The position numbers and the translations under genes are program-made. Positions 7,989-17,682 of a stretch of DNA of 64,000 nt are shown here, one piece after another. The stretch covers positions 1 to 64,000 of the forward strand of contig JASJDS010000076.1 in NCBI GenBank assembly GCA_030065055.1, read 5' to 3'. Source of the stretch: Calothrix sp. MO_192.B10 (lineage in GTDB: Bacteria > Cyanobacteriota > Cyanobacteriia > Cyanobacteriales > Nostocaceae). Within the stretch, counting starts at the first letter, position 1; each line of letters opens with the position of its first letter. Under the pieces are notes generated by a model that saw only the letters and a program-made list of their open reading frames with translations, did no database searches and was not told the DNA's origin.

Positions 7989-8000
7989 TTACTTATTACT
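7979..8000. repeat. STRR heptamer array (TTATTAC)
   Basis: Three tandem copies of a 7-bp unit reading AGTAATA/AATAAGT on the minus strand. The stop codon of the minus-strand SGNH gene (TAA, complement of 7989-7991) lies inside the array. The last residues S-N-K come from the repeat. Confidence 0.8.
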
Positions 8001-9107
8001 CAAAGACCCCAGACTAGGAATCAGTACAGATTCAACCTGTTGGGCAACAATATTGTGGCCCAGAAAGTTCCAGTGTTTATCTCTGGGAGAATAATCAAAT
8101 TTAAGACCATGATTCCCGTAATTTTCCCGGAACACAGGCTCCAAATCTACCACCTTGAACCCCATTTCCCGAGCTGTTTTAATAAAGTAACCGTAGATCG
8201 GATCTCGTGAGGATTTATTCCCAGAGTAAACCGCTGTGCGATCTCCATCAATCACAAATACTACCCTGCTCGCGGGAATCGACAACTTACTAAATTCACT
8301 CAGTAAAAAGTCAGCCAATTTTTGTTTCTGAGTCATAGTCAACTCAGCTTGCTTAACTCTACGCCCCCCGGTTAACCAATTCTGAAGCGGAGTGAGATGT
8401 TGCTGAACTTGTAGGTTCAGCCAAAGATAGCGTAACGTAGCTGAATATTTACTTATATTACGGAATCGAGACTCTTGCCCCGAACTGAATGGTCTTTTAA
8501 GCTCAAGCTTATTTCCTTGAGACAATCCATCCACATAATAAGCACCTTCAACGGAAGTCTCAACTGCGTCTAATATATCCCCATCCGACAAAGTGATCAC
8601 AATAGCTACCGGCGAAAACTCCCGACTCACAAACTGTGCTGCGGCCAAATAATCTGCCAAAGTAAAACCGGAGTATCCAATTGAATAAACTGGATATTTA
8701 AGTCGATTTCCTAATATTCCCTGAACAGTTTGCTCATAATCATTCATCTGCGCTTCAATATAGCTATCCCCAATTACTACTAAAGCTTTCTGCCCCGGAT
8801 GATAGTCAAAGGGAGCTATATAGCCGTAATTATTCGTAGAACCATGGCGAACATTGTGCAAAGACCAACCAGTTGAAGAAGTATAACTAGTCTTAGGCTG
8901 CCAAGTATTCACCGTAACACCTTTCAAGACCCCCTGCTTGAGACTAGAGTTCTCAGGACGAACTAAGCCAGTCTTAACTGGAAGTAAGTGCAAAAGCAAC
9001 TCAACGAACAAAATAGATAGGATGAAACCCGATCCAATGGCAATTATTTGATTACCAAACCTTTTAAAAATTGAAGTATATGAACTCATTGGTAAACTTG
9101 GAGCCAT
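7989..9107 (-). CDS. SGNH-family O-acetylation protein (AlgX/AlgJ-like)
   Basis: Up to 372 aa. A signal-anchor helix (about 20-40) is followed by an extracytoplasmic SGNH-hydrolase-like domain. Block I is G-D-S-Y at 113-116. The C-terminal block D-K-H-W-N-F-L-G-H (about 345-353) supplies Asp and His. Together with the adjacent MBOAT acyltransferase, it probably transfers acetyl groups to the exported polysaccharide. The start is uncertain: ATG at 9107 overlaps the MBOAT gene end by 44 bp, while ATG at 9089 overlaps by 26 bp. Neither has a clear Shine-Dalgarno. The C-terminus S-L-S-N-K and the stop are supplied by a heptamer repeat array. Confidence 0.75.
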   Translation of the reverse strand: MAPSLPMSSYTSIFKRFGNQIIAIGSGFILSILFVELLLHLLPVKTGLVRPENSSLKQGVLKGVTVNTWQPKTSYTSSTGWSLHNVRHGSTNNYGYIAPFDYHPGQKALVVIGDSYIEAQMNDYEQTVQGILGNRLKYPVYSIGYSGFTLADYLAAAQFVSREFSPVAIVITLSDGDILDAVETSVEGAYYVDGLSQGNKLELKRPFSSGQESRFRNISKYSATLRYLWLNLQVQQHLTPLQNWLTGGRRVKQAELTMTQKQKLADFLLSEFSKLSIPASRVVFVIDGDRTAVYSGNKSSRDPIYGYFIKTAREMGFKVVDLEPVFRENYGNHGLKFDYSPRDKHWNFLGHNIVAQQVESVLIPSLGSLSNK

Positions 9108-10638
9108 TAATAATAATCAACATTACTAACAAATAGGCAGTAGCCCCGATTAAGCCATAAATAACCGCCTCTGGAATCCGGCTATCTTCTAAAGTTGCCT
9201 TTATCTTCGCCCCAATTTCTGAAGTATTAGGAAAGAAAAGAACAATTAAGAACAGGACAAAAATCCAATAAGCTTCTCTGAAGGAGTCAAAGAAACGGTA
9301 CCACTTCTGTGGACCAATGGAACCTAAAACACCATTTAAAGTTTCACTATCCCAAAGCAACGGCAACTGCACAGCTTCGGAGAAATCAACCATCTTCCCC
9401 AGAATAAGCAACCCAGAATCAAGGCTCTCGGCACGAAAAAAGACCCAAGCCACTATCACTGCCACCAGAGTAATTCCTCTGGCCAAAATAATTCCCAACA
9501 AACCTAAATTCGGCAAAGCTATCAATTTTTTGACATAATTCCACAGGTGGTTAATCATTAAGTAGCCACCATGCAGTCCTCCCCAAAGGACAAAGCTCCA
9601 ACTAGCACCATGCCATAACCCCCCTAGCAACATCGTAGCCATTAAATTCAGCTCCTTGCGAACCAACCCCTTACGGTTGCCTCCGAGAGGAATGTAGAGA
9701 TAGTCTCGCAGAAATCGGCTTAAGGTGATATGCCATCTCCGCCAAAAGTCAATAATATTAAGTGATTTATAAGGAGAATTGAAATTTACTGGTAAGGACA
9801 CTCCAAACAGCAAAGCCACCCCCACGGCCATATCGCAGTACCCGCTAAAGTCGAAATAAAGCTGCAAGGTATAAGCAAGAGCGCCGCACCACGCATCATA
9901 AAAACCTAGAACTTCCCCAGACAAAGCAGCATTAAAAACCGGATTGGCATACTCAGAAATACCATCCGCCAGAATCACTTTTTTCAACAATCCCATGAGA
10001 AAAATCGAGATCGCTGTACCAGTCTGGGGGAGTGACGGAAAGTACTGACTGTACCTCTGTTTTTCAAACTGGGGCATCATTTCTTTGTGATGGACTATGG
10101 GACCAGCTATCAATTGAGGGAAAAAGGTGACAAACAGAGAATACTCAATTATTCCCATGGACTTAACCTCACCCCGAGCCGCATCCACCAAAAAGGCTAT
10201 TTTTTGGAAAGTAAAGAACGAGATCCCCAAAGGTAAAACAATTTTACCAGGCTCCCAATTAATTCCTAACATTTCCAAGTTATCAGACAAGAAACCGGCG
10301 TATTTGAAATAAGCGAGAGTAAGGAGGTGTGCAGATACTCCCAGAAACAGCAAGAGCTTAATTTGCAGCTTTCTTCGGTGTTGGAAATTCGAGTCTATTG
10401 AACCTGAATTCAGTGAACGGTTCAAGGACACCAAACCCATTCCCACCGAATAATTAAAAACCATCGAAAGGACGATTAACGAAAGATAGATCGGGTTCCA
10501 CCAACCATAAAAGAATAGGGAACACAAGACTAACCAGCTTAATACTAATCTGTTGCCAAAGAACCGACCAATAACTAAGAACCCTAAATAAGTCAGAGGG
10601 ACAAACAGAAAAATAAATTCCCAGGAATTAAACAGCAT
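9064..10638 (-). CDS. MBOAT family O-acyltransferase (AlgI-like)
   Basis: 524-aa polytopic membrane protein. It begins MLFNSWEFIFLFVPLTYLGF, the typical AlgI-family start. It has the conserved W-R-R-W-H-I-T-L-S-x-F-L-R-D-Y-L-Y-I-P-L-G-G-N segment and the catalytic-histidine motif G-G-L-W-H-G-A-S-W-S-F. MBOAT proteins pass acetyl groups across the membrane for O-acetylation of polysaccharides, here with the SGNH partner whose gene overlaps its 3' end. It lies 45 bp downstream of the phosphoglycosyl transferase gene on the same strand, so the three likely form one transcript. Full length. Confidence 0.9.
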   Translation of the reverse strand: MLFNSWEFIFLFVPLTYLGFLVIGRFFGNRLVLSWLVLCSLFFYGWWNPIYLSLIVLSMVFNYSVGMGLVSLNRSLNSGSIDSNFQHRRKLQIKLLLFLGVSAHLLTLAYFKYAGFLSDNLEMLGINWEPGKIVLPLGISFFTFQKIAFLVDAARGEVKSMGIIEYSLFVTFFPQLIAGPIVHHKEMMPQFEKQRYSQYFPSLPQTGTAISIFLMGLLKKVILADGISEYANPVFNAALSGEVLGFYDAWCGALAYTLQLYFDFSGYCDMAVGVALLFGVSLPVNFNSPYKSLNIIDFWRRWHITLSRFLRDYLYIPLGGNRKGLVRKELNLMATMLLGGLWHGASWSFVLWGGLHGGYLMINHLWNYVKKLIALPNLGLLGIILARGITLVAVIVAWVFFRAESLDSGLLILGKMVDFSEAVQLPLLWDSETLNGVLGSIGPQKWYRFFDSFREAYWIFVLFLIVLFFPNTSEIGAKIKATLEDSRIPEAVIYGLIGATAYLLVMLIIINGSKFTNEFIYFNF

Positions 10639-10682
10639 ACTGGGGTTCCCGATTCAAACTCTCAAATAATGTAGAATATAAC

Positions 10683-12113
10683 TCATCTACCTTTACCTAA
10701 CAAAACAACTCGGATAGTTTTAAAAGCGATCGCTAAATCCAACCATATAGAATAATTCTTAATGTAATAAAGGTCGTAAGATAGTTTTTCATAAGCATCT
10801 TCTACCGATGCACCATAGGGATATAACACCTGTGCCCAGCCGGTAATTCCTGGTTTCACCAAATAACGTAGTTCGTAGTAGGGAATCGCTTCTTTCAGTT
10901 GGACATCAAACTCTGGTCGTTCTGGACGAGGACCAATTAGACTCATGTCCCCTCGTAGTACATTCCAAATTTGTGGTAATTCATCAATTCGCATCAGCCG
11001 CAGCCAGTATCCCACTCTGGTGATTCGAGGATCTCGTTTCTCTGCCCATTTTGCTCCTTGTTTTTCAGCGTTCTGATACATGGATCGGAATTTGTAAACT
11101 CTAAATGGCTTGCCATACTTACCCGCCCTCACCTGACTGTAGAACACTGGACCCGGACTATCTAACTTAATCAACAGCACAGTGAGTAGCATAATTGGCA
11201 ATAAAACTACAAGTAATATACTTGTCAGGATTATGTCTCCAAATCGCTTAACTTTCATGGAAAAGCCACTAGACATCAAGTTAAAGCCAGCACTAAAAGT
11301 TAACCACTTATCCTGTAGTATGGATGAAGGAATTTTGTACCATAAGTTTTCGTAAAAATCTGGTAGCTTGTAAATGGGTATACCTTGCAGTCGCATTTGC
11401 ATCAACTGCTGTACTTGTGACTCGGAAAATAGCATTTGGCTGGCAAGTATGACTGCGGACAAGGATTTTTGATTCCAGGCTGATAAGTCGTTAAGGGTAC
11501 CTAAGTAATTAATGCGATTATCTGCTGTCTGATTCATACCTTGGTCAGGTTCAGCCAGTACAAATAACTGGCCCAATGGATTCAGTGCTAGCAATTTTTG
11601 TGCAAATTGGATCGCATTTTCGTCTGCACCCAGAATCAACCAATTACTTTGCCGAGCATGCCCTCGCAACCAGTTTACTGCCACCAAACGTAACATCACT
11701 GCCCAAACGGTAAAGATTGCCAGGGCTAGTAGCAAAACACCACGCGCCGTCAGTGTGTTATTCCACCAAGCACCAGATAGATAAATTAATGCAGAGGTGA
11801 AGAAAGCAACTACCACCATAGCCAGCAGGATACGATATGGTGCCCGCAAACCTGCAATTTGAGTTTCTGGATGGTAAGCGTCAGCCAAATAAAGCCCTGT
11901 CAGAACCAACAAGGCAAAACCACAAACCAAGGGATCTAACAGATGAAGTGGCTCACCTAAACGTAACCAATGGGCGGTTGCCAAACATATAAATAAGCCC
12001 AGAATATCCCCGAAAAATATTAATATAGGGAGCCTACGTTGTACATTAAGTAGGCTTGTATTCCCCGGTGAATGAATAGGGGAATTAATATGAGTCATAA
12101 ATGATAATGACAT
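10683..12113 (-). CDS. Initiating exopolysaccharide phosphoglycosyl transferase (WbaP/CpsE type)
   Basis: 476 aa (or 471 from ATG at 12098). Four N-terminal membrane helices and a nucleotide-binding-like middle region precede a C-terminal bacterial sugar transferase domain from about residue 285. Visible motifs are K-R-F-G-D-I, the V-Y-K-F-R-S-M-Y segment, D-E-L-P-Q-I-W-N-V-L-R-G-D-M-S-L-I-G-P-R-P and P-G-I-T-G-W-A-Q-V. The enzyme loads the first sugar-1-phosphate onto undecaprenyl phosphate, starting repeat-unit synthesis. It is divergent from the wzc-like gene across a long spacer. The sugar (glucose or galactose) cannot be read from sequence. Confidence 0.9.
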   Translation of the reverse strand: MSLSFMTHINSPIHSPGNTSLLNVQRRLPILIFFGDILGLFICLATAHWLRLGEPLHLLDPLVCGFALLVLTGLYLADAYHPETQIAGLRAPYRILLAMVVVAFFTSALIYLSGAWWNNTLTARGVLLLALAIFTVWAVMLRLVAVNWLRGHARQSNWLILGADENAIQFAQKLLALNPLGQLFVLAEPDQGMNQTADNRINYLGTLNDLSAWNQKSLSAVILASQMLFSESQVQQLMQMRLQGIPIYKLPDFYENLWYKIPSSILQDKWLTFSAGFNLMSSGFSMKVKRFGDIILTSILLVVLLPIMLLTVLLIKLDSPGPVFYSQVRAGKYGKPFRVYKFRSMYQNAEKQGAKWAEKRDPRITRVGYWLRLMRIDELPQIWNVLRGDMSLIGPRPERPEFDVQLKEAIPYYELRYLVKPGITGWAQVLYPYGASVEDAYEKLSYDLYYIKNYSIWLDLAIAFKTIRVVLLGKGR

Positions 12114-12252
12114 AGATGTTCTTGTACCTAGTATTTAGATTGCCATTTGGTACAAGCACCCTAACTCTTGCAATTCAGTAATCCTGAATGCTAACTGTAT
12201 GGCAGTATAAATTGCGATCAAGTTTGTTTAATTTGATCTACTTTGTTTTTCT

Positions 12253-12420
12253 CTAGTACGTCGCAGCGGAAATAAAGCAACCATTTATAAAAGGTCAAAA
12301 CTAGAAAACACAGTACTTTTGACTTTTGACCCTTACGGGTTCGCCACTTGCTTCAAGCCGGGGAACCCGTCCAACGCAGTGGCTCACTTTTGACTTTTGA
12401 CTTCCGCGTAGCGGTACTAG
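12253..12420. mobile_element. CTAGTACCGC-type MITE, copy 1 (with nested insert)
   Basis: The left end CTAGTACGTCGCAGCGGAA (12253-12271) and the right end TTCCGCGTAGCGGTACTAG (12402-12420) are imperfect inverted repeats. Inside are TTTTGAC heptamers. About 55 bp between them (a hairpin-forming stretch with ACGGGTTC and GAACCCGT) is absent from copy 2 at 15808-15918, so it is a nested insertion. Confidence 0.75.
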
Positions 12421-12732
12421 TGGTCTATGTCATTAATTTTGAAGAGCGAGTCACTTGCAAAACTCTAATCTTAAGATGATTTTGGCAATTAGCAGCCACA
12501 TATCTTGCAGTTCCTCAATAATGGTAAGGTGGGTTACGAAAAAATAAAGGGTTTCAAGCTCTAATTTTCTCAACAATCTTGTGGTGCAAGGTGTGAATCA
12601 CACTTCCTCTAAACGTAGTTCATCTTTGAACTTAGGCTGGTCAGGTAGCGTCAACTACAAGCCCCCGGATTATATCCGTGGGGGAAAGCATTCAACTAGG
12701 AGTCCCTGACAATTCATGACATAGACCATGAG
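12417..12732. mobile_element. TGGTCTATGTCAT-ended element carrying a possible IS605 right-end remnant
   Basis: The left arm (12421-12442) and right arm (12707-12728) match at 19 of 22 positions as inverted repeats starting TGGTCTATGTCAT. Between them lies a stem-loop CCCCCGGAT/ATCC-GTGGGGG (12662-12684) preceded by an open stretch that reads N-H-T-S-S-K-R-S-S-S-L-N-L-G-W-S-G-S-V. Such GC-rich hairpins mark the right end (omega-RNA 3' end) of TnpB elements, so a decayed one may be trapped inside. It shares its outer CTAG with the preceding MITE. Confidence 0.5.
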
Positions 12733-13573
12733 CTATCTACGTAATTACTACATTACCAAAAAGAATTGAAGATACTGTGAGTGCAATATAACTTCATATT
12801 TCACACCCCTATTCTTTATGGTTTGGTTTGGCATCAGAAAGACCAATATCTCGATCAGTAAAGGTTTTATCCATATTCCCAATGTTAAGAAATAATTCAC
12901 CAACAGGGTGATTGAAAAAAACATATAAATCTTATGTAAAAATGTTTGTAACTATAATCACCAAATAATCAAACTTAAATGGCTTATGCTTGTATCAATA
13001 TTTTCAGTGTTTTTGACTACGCGGCGCATGATTAAGTTAAGAGAATGTAAAGCGAAAAACTATTTTTTATGTAAATTTTTAATACAGAAGTTCAAAAATA
13101 GGTTGACAATTCAGTAGTTATTCTGACAATCATAGTTCAGAAAGTTGATGAATTTGATGTCAGCATAATCAACACATCTTAACTTGATACATATCTTAAC
13201 TTAATATACATTTGCACGGGCATAACTCCCGCTTTCGCTTTTATATACCAGTGTGACAAAAGCTCAGATTGTAACCGTTTGAAGTTTGCAGAAAAGCAGA
13301 AGTACTTACTGCAAAGCAGAACCCGTATACCCATAGCGGCTTGCCGTAGGCTAGGGTGAGTATCTATGCTGAAGGCGATTAGTGAGGGATTGGTGCCTGA
13401 CTTCTACCTTGCCCATTCCCCATAGGGGTACTTAGCCCTTACAGGGCGGCTTTCGCCAACAGAAGCCGCTGTCGCGTCTACGGTACAGGGTAGGGCAGAT
13501 AAATTTCTGACATCTGAGGGTTGGGGTGCAATTCTATCTAACATCCACGTAACTTTTGTGACTTTTAGTATGT
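12733..13573. other. Long divergent spacer upstream of the wzc-like gene
   Basis: No coding region is supported. The left half is very AT-rich and could hold divergent promoters for the two exopolysaccharide arms. The right part (about 13320-13480) holds scrambled GC-rich short repeats of the kind seen near 29560 and 32740, such as CCCATAGCGGCTTGCCGTAGG. I could not define a promoter with confidence. Confidence 0.5.
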
Positions 13574-15751
13574 ATGCCATCTAACGAAGAAGAACAAGAT
13601 GCTGTTGATTTGCGACAGTATTCCCACACTCTGAAAAAGTACTGGCTGGTAACAGCAACTGTAATGTTTTCTGTGTTTGGGTTGACAGCTTTAGCCACCT
13701 TTTCGCAAAAAAAAGTTTACCAAGCCAAAGGTAAATTAGTCTTAAAGCAAAGTGAAACTTCTTCCTTAACGGGTTTGAGGCAAAGGGTGGGAGAACTCAG
13801 TGGTCTGACTTTAGCAAGTAGTCCAGTGGATACAGGAGTAGAGATAATTAGCTCCAACCCGATGGTTAAAAAAACTATTAATAAATTGGAGTTAAAGGAT
13901 AAATATGGTCAACCTCTAAAAATTGAAGATTTTCTCAAAAACCTGAAAGTCAAGGGTATTCGTGGCACAGATGTGATGGAGTTAACCTATCGCAGTACCA
14001 ATGCCAAAGAAGCGACGGATGTGATTAATACCCTGATGAAAACTTACTTAGAAAACAATATTCTGACTAATCGAACAGAGGCAAAATCTGTCAAGGAACT
14101 CTTAAGTAAGGAATTGCCTCAGATTGAAAGCAGGGTAGTAGAAGCAGAAGTAGCATTGCGTCGGTTTAAAGATGCAAATCGGGTGGTTTCCTTGGAGGAA
14201 GAAGCAAGGGTAGGAGTAGAAGCACTCCAGGATTTGTTAAGTCAGATTAACAGAGCCAAGGCACAACTGGAGGGTGTGAAAAATCGTTCTGCGGCTTTGC
14301 AAAGTAAATTAAAATTGACTACTCAGCAGGCTGTGAAACTTTCCACCTTAAGTCAGTCCCCTGGTGTGCAGCAGGTGGTAACAGAATATCAGAAAGTGCA
14401 GGATGAGTTAGCGGTGGCTCGGACTCGCTTAACTGATGAAAATCCCATAGTCAAGAATTTGATTGGTAAAGAACAAGCCCTGAGAAAGCAAATAGAAAAG
14501 CGAGTTGGTGGAATCGTAGGTAGTGGACAATCTATACCAGAGCAAAATTTGCAGATTGGACAATTGAAGCAAACCCTGACTGAGGAACTGGTGAAGTCAG
14601 AGATTGATAGGTTGGCATTAGCAAACCAAGTTGGAGTCTTGCAAAAGGCATTCTTGAGCAGCCAAGCCCGGTTAAGAATGTTACCCCAGTTAGAACAAAG
14701 GCAGCAAGCCCTAGAGCGGCGATTGCAAGTAGCGAAAACCACTTATCAACAAGCATTCAAGCAATTACAGGAAGTGGAGGTGTTAGAGAAGCAGAAAATT
14801 GGCAATGTGCGGATAGTTTCACAGGCTTTAACTCCAGAAAAACCAATTTCTCCCAAGATTGCCCTGAATTTGGTGCTGGGTGGATTTTTAGGAATACTGC
14901 TGGGCATAGGTACAGCATTGCTGCTAGAAGCTATGGATAAATCCCTGAAGACAGTTAAAGAAGTGAAGCGGCTATTGGACTATCCCTTGCTGGGAGCTAT
15001 TCCTCACCTCAGCCTCAGTCACAAAGGCAAAAGCTCATTAGAAATACCTATCAGAGATAAACCCGATTCATCAGCCAGTGCTGCCTTTGAGATGCTGATG
15101 ACTAACCTGGATTTCACTCTCTCTGACAAGGAACTGCGAGTTATTTTAGTCACTAGTTCTGTCCCTAATGAAGGGAAGTCCTTTGTTGCAGCTAACTTGG
15201 CAACAGCTAAGGCGCAGATGGGACAGAGAGTGCTGTTAATAGATGCAGATATGCGTCGCCCCCGGCAACAGGAAATTTGGGGACTACCAAACCTCACGGG
15301 GTTGAGTCAGGTACTAGCAGGTAAGGGTGATTTGCAAACCACGCCACAACAAGCATTTATGAACTTGGACGTGTTGACAAGTGGGGCGATTCCTCCTCAT
15401 CCTTTGGCACTAATGAATTCCCAACCCATGGCCACATTGATTGAATCAGCAGGGACAAAATATGATTTTGTGATTATTGATACTTCCCCTGTGACCCTGT
15501 CTGCGGAGGCGCAGGTTTTGGGCAAATGGGTGGATGGGATGTTGCTGGTAGTTCGTCCCGGCGTGGTTGATGTGGATGCGGTGACTGCGACGAAGTCCCT
15601 TGTGGAACATTCCGGGCACCGAGTTTTGGGGATGGTGGTAAATGGGCAGATCGCAAATAGTGATTATAGTTACTATCCTGGCAAGGTAAATTACGAACAT
15701 CAAGTCAATGAGAAAACACAGATCAAGTTACCGACAATTCGAGTTTCATAG
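13574..15751 (+). CDS. Wzc-type polysaccharide copolymerase / BY-tyrosine autokinase
   Basis: 725 aa. The N-terminal Wzz domain has a first membrane helix near 28-48. A long coiled-coil periplasmic region spans about 170-400, then a second helix near 433-455 leads to a cytoplasmic BY-kinase. Walker A is V-P-N-E-G-K-S-F near 529-536, Walker A' is L-L-I-D-A-D-M-R-R-P-R near 553-563 and Walker B is F-V-I-I-D-T-S-P near 632. A modest tyrosine cluster (D-Y-S-Y-Y) lies near the C-terminus. The family controls chain length and export through cyclic autophosphorylation. The ATG at 13574 is used because a nearby ATG at 13570 is out of frame and stops at once. Confidence 0.9.
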   Translation: MPSNEEEQDAVDLRQYSHTLKKYWLVTATVMFSVFGLTALATFSQKKVYQAKGKLVLKQSETSSLTGLRQRVGELSGLTLASSPVDTGVEIISSNPMVKKTINKLELKDKYGQPLKIEDFLKNLKVKGIRGTDVMELTYRSTNAKEATDVINTLMKTYLENNILTNRTEAKSVKELLSKELPQIESRVVEAEVALRRFKDANRVVSLEEEARVGVEALQDLLSQINRAKAQLEGVKNRSAALQSKLKLTTQQAVKLSTLSQSPGVQQVVTEYQKVQDELAVARTRLTDENPIVKNLIGKEQALRKQIEKRVGGIVGSGQSIPEQNLQIGQLKQTLTEELVKSEIDRLALANQVGVLQKAFLSSQARLRMLPQLEQRQQALERRLQVAKTTYQQAFKQLQEVEVLEKQKIGNVRIVSQALTPEKPISPKIALNLVLGGFLGILLGIGTALLLEAMDKSLKTVKEVKRLLDYPLLGAIPHLSLSHKGKSSLEIPIRDKPDSSASAAFEMLMTNLDFTLSDKELRVILVTSSVPNEGKSFVAANLATAKAQMGQRVLLIDADMRRPRQQEIWGLPNLTGLSQVLAGKGDLQTTPQQAFMNLDVLTSGAIPPHPLALMNSQPMATLIESAGTKYDFVIIDTSPVTLSAEAQVLGKWVDGMLLVVRPGVVDVDAVTATKSLVEHSGHRVLGMVVNGQIANSDYSYYPGKVNYEHQVNEKTQIKLPTIRVS

Positions 15752-15807
15752 AAACAGATTTTCAGTAAATAAAAATTACATTGATATTCAAGGGGTATAT
15801 CAGGTTC

Positions 15808-15918
15808 CTAGTACAGCACGGCGGAAATAAAGCAACCATTTATAAAACATCAAAGCAAGAGTTCACAATACTTTTGACTTTTGACTTTTGACTTTTGACT
15901 TCCGCGCAGCGGTACTAG
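15808..15918. mobile_element. CTAGTACCGC-type MITE, copy 2, with TTTTGAC heptamers
   Basis: CTAGTACAGCACGGCGGAA at 15808 and a matching inverted end at 15900-15918 bound 111 bp. About four tandem TTTTGAC heptamers lie inside (about 15872-15902). It is colinear with copy 1 at 12253 except for the nested insert there. The two copies flank the wzc-like gene in the same orientation. Confidence 0.8.
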
Positions 15919-16002
15919 TCTGGTAAATCACAAAAATGCTGCTATAGCTATTAATTCATTAATTATATTTGGCAACAACTTCTATAAAGGGAGAATAGTT
16001 GA

Positions 16003-17043
16003 ATGATTACTGTTGGACAAATTGGTTGTGGTTATTGGGGACCTAATCTGCTGAGAAACTTGTCATCCCATCCTAATTGTCATGTCAAGTGGGTAGCAGA
16101 GCAAAGTCATGAACGACAAGCTTATGTTGAGAATAACTATCCCAAGACTAAAACAACTTCAAACTGGGAAGATATCATCAATGACTCGGAAGTTGATGCA
16201 GTTATTGTTGCTACACCAGCTTCGACCCATTATGAACTCACGAAAGCAGTGCTGAAAGCTGGTAAACATGTTCTTGTGGAAAAGCCTCTGGCTATGTGTA
16301 CTAGGGAAGCTGATGAATTGGTTGCCTTAGGGACAACAGCAGAGAAAATATTAATGGTGGGACATACTTTCTTGTATAATAGTGCTGTACGCTACGCTAA
16401 GAAGCTTGTTGATCAGGGAGAACTCGGGCAAACTTATTACATCTACTCCCAGAGGCTAAATTTGGGTCAAGTACGAACTGATGTGAATGCTTGGTGGAAT
16501 CTGGCTCCTCATGACATTAGTATTTTGCTCTACCTCATGGATGGAGAACTTCCCATATATGTTACTGCTCATGGCATTGATTACATTCAACCGGGAATTG
16601 AAGATGTGGTCTTTGCAAATCTAACTTGGGCAAATAAGGTAACTGCCCATATTCAGGTCAGTTGGCTCGATCCGGGCAAAATTCGTCGGATGACCCTGGT
16701 GGGTAGTCGGAAGATGGTTGTCTACGACGATATCAGTGACGACAAAATCAAGATTTTAGATAAAGGAATTGACCGAGTACCCAAAATTGGAGAAAGGATG
16801 GATTATGACAACTTTAACAATTACCAACTATTCCATCGAACAGGTGATGTTTTGTTACCACGAATCAACCTTCAAGAACCGTTAAAAGTTGAAATCAACC
16901 ACTTCCTAGAATGTATTCAAACTGGTCAAACACCATTGACTGGACCAAAACATGCCAGAGACGTAGTAGCGGTTTTGGAGATGGTACAGCAGGCACTTTC
17001 TGGGAACAAAAATATACTACAGCCTATAAGTAAAAATACTTGA
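16003..17043 (+). CDS. Gfo/Idh/MocA sugar dehydrogenase (WlbA/WbpB-like)
   Basis: 346 aa. The N-terminal Rossmann fold carries G-Q-I-G-C-G-Y-W-G-P (5-14), and the family motif E-K-P-L-A lies at 93-97. The following two genes encode a left-handed beta-helix acetyltransferase and a DegT aminotransferase. This trio matches the WlbA-WlbB-WlbC type of route, which oxidises the C3 hydroxyl of a nucleotide sugar, aminates it and acetylates it. NAD(H) dependence is expected. The spacing of 3 bp from its stop to an in-frame TTG, or 15 bp to ATG, of the next gene indicates an operon. GGGAG lies at 15990, about 8 nt upstream. Confidence 0.85.
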   Translation: MITVGQIGCGYWGPNLLRNLSSHPNCHVKWVAEQSHERQAYVENNYPKTKTTSNWEDIINDSEVDAVIVATPASTHYELTKAVLKAGKHVLVEKPLAMCTREADELVALGTTAEKILMVGHTFLYNSAVRYAKKLVDQGELGQTYYIYSQRLNLGQVRTDVNAWWNLAPHDISILLYLMDGELPIYVTAHGIDYIQPGIEDVVFANLTWANKVTAHIQVSWLDPGKIRRMTLVGSRKMVVYDDISDDKIKILDKGIDRVPKIGERMDYDNFNNYQLFHRTGDVLLPRINLQEPLKVEINHFLECIQTGQTPLTGPKHARDVVAVLEMVQQALSGNKNILQPISKNT

Positions 17044-17058
17044 GCGTTGCAACTTTTT

Positions 17059-17682
17059 ATGAAATCTTTAGAAACATCTTTTGTCTACCCTGGGGTCATT
17101 TGGGAGGGGACATATATTCTTGGACCTTTTGCGATCGTAGGTCAACCACTGAAAGAGCAACAAGTGAGTCACCTAGAAACATACATTGGTGATGGGGCAC
17201 TAGTGCGATCGCATACTGTGATTTATTGTGGAAATCGTATTGGTTGCAATTTCCAAACTGGACATGGTGCTTTGCTGCGCGAAGAAAACACCATTGGAGA
17301 CGATGTAAGCATTGGTTCAGGGAGCATTGTTGAGCATCACGTCCGGATTGGTAATGGGGTGCGGTTGCATTCCCAGGTCTTTGTTCCTGAGTTTTCCATT
17401 CTCGAAGACAATTGCTGGCTCGGTCCCCATGTAGTGCTGACAAACGCGAAGTATCCGCGATCGCCAGGGGTGAAAAAACAACTAATTGGTCCACACATTG
17501 AGCAAGGAGCCAAGATTGGCGCGAACTCCACGATTTTGCCAGGAGTTCGCATAGGTCGCAATGCCTTAATTGGAGCAGGGTCTGTGGTGACAAAAGACAT
17601 TCCCGAAGGAGCAGTTGTAGCAGGTAATCCAGCCCAGGTGATTAAACATATTTCAGATTTACCCTATGGAGATAAATTATAA
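17059..17682 (+). CDS. Left-handed beta-helix N-acetyltransferase (WlbB/WbpD-like)
   Basis: About 207 aa of hexapeptide repeats ([I/V]-G-x-x-x-x), for example I-G-D-G-A-L-V, I-G-S-G-S-I-V, I-G-N-G-V-R-L and [10 protein letters not shown]. The end G-N-P-A-Q-V is typical of sugar N-acetyltransferases. It should acetylate the amino sugar made by the neighbouring dehydrogenase and aminotransferase, using acetyl-CoA. An in-frame TTG at 17047 is an alternative start; neither has a clear Shine-Dalgarno. The stop TAA overlaps the next start (TAATG). Confidence 0.85.
   Translation: MKSLETSFVYPGVIWEGTYILGPFAIVGQPLKEQQVSHLETYIGDGALVRSHTVIYCGNRIGCNFQTGHGALLREENTIGDDVSIGSGSIVEHHVRIGNGVRLHSQVFVPEFSILEDNCWLGPHVVLTNAKYPRSPGVKKQLIGPHIEQGAKIGANSTILPGVRIGRNALIGAGSVVTKDIPEGAVVAGNPAQVIKHISDLPYGDKL

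Noticed and set aside
7708-8017. Open frames covering the palindrome-rich spacer after the NACHT operon
   Set aside because: They read through GGAGGCGGAGCCTCC-type repeats, overlap each other on both strands and have no start signal.
15872-15902. TTTTGAC tandem repeats as a possible replication or partition iteron
   Set aside because: The same heptamer type occurs within two dispersed MITEs and resembles the STRRs scattered through these genomes; no rep or par gene is near.
17096-17593. 165-codon open frame antisense to the acetyltransferase gene
   Set aside because: The plus strand encodes clear hexapeptide repeats; the antisense frame is a shadow with no recognisable domain.
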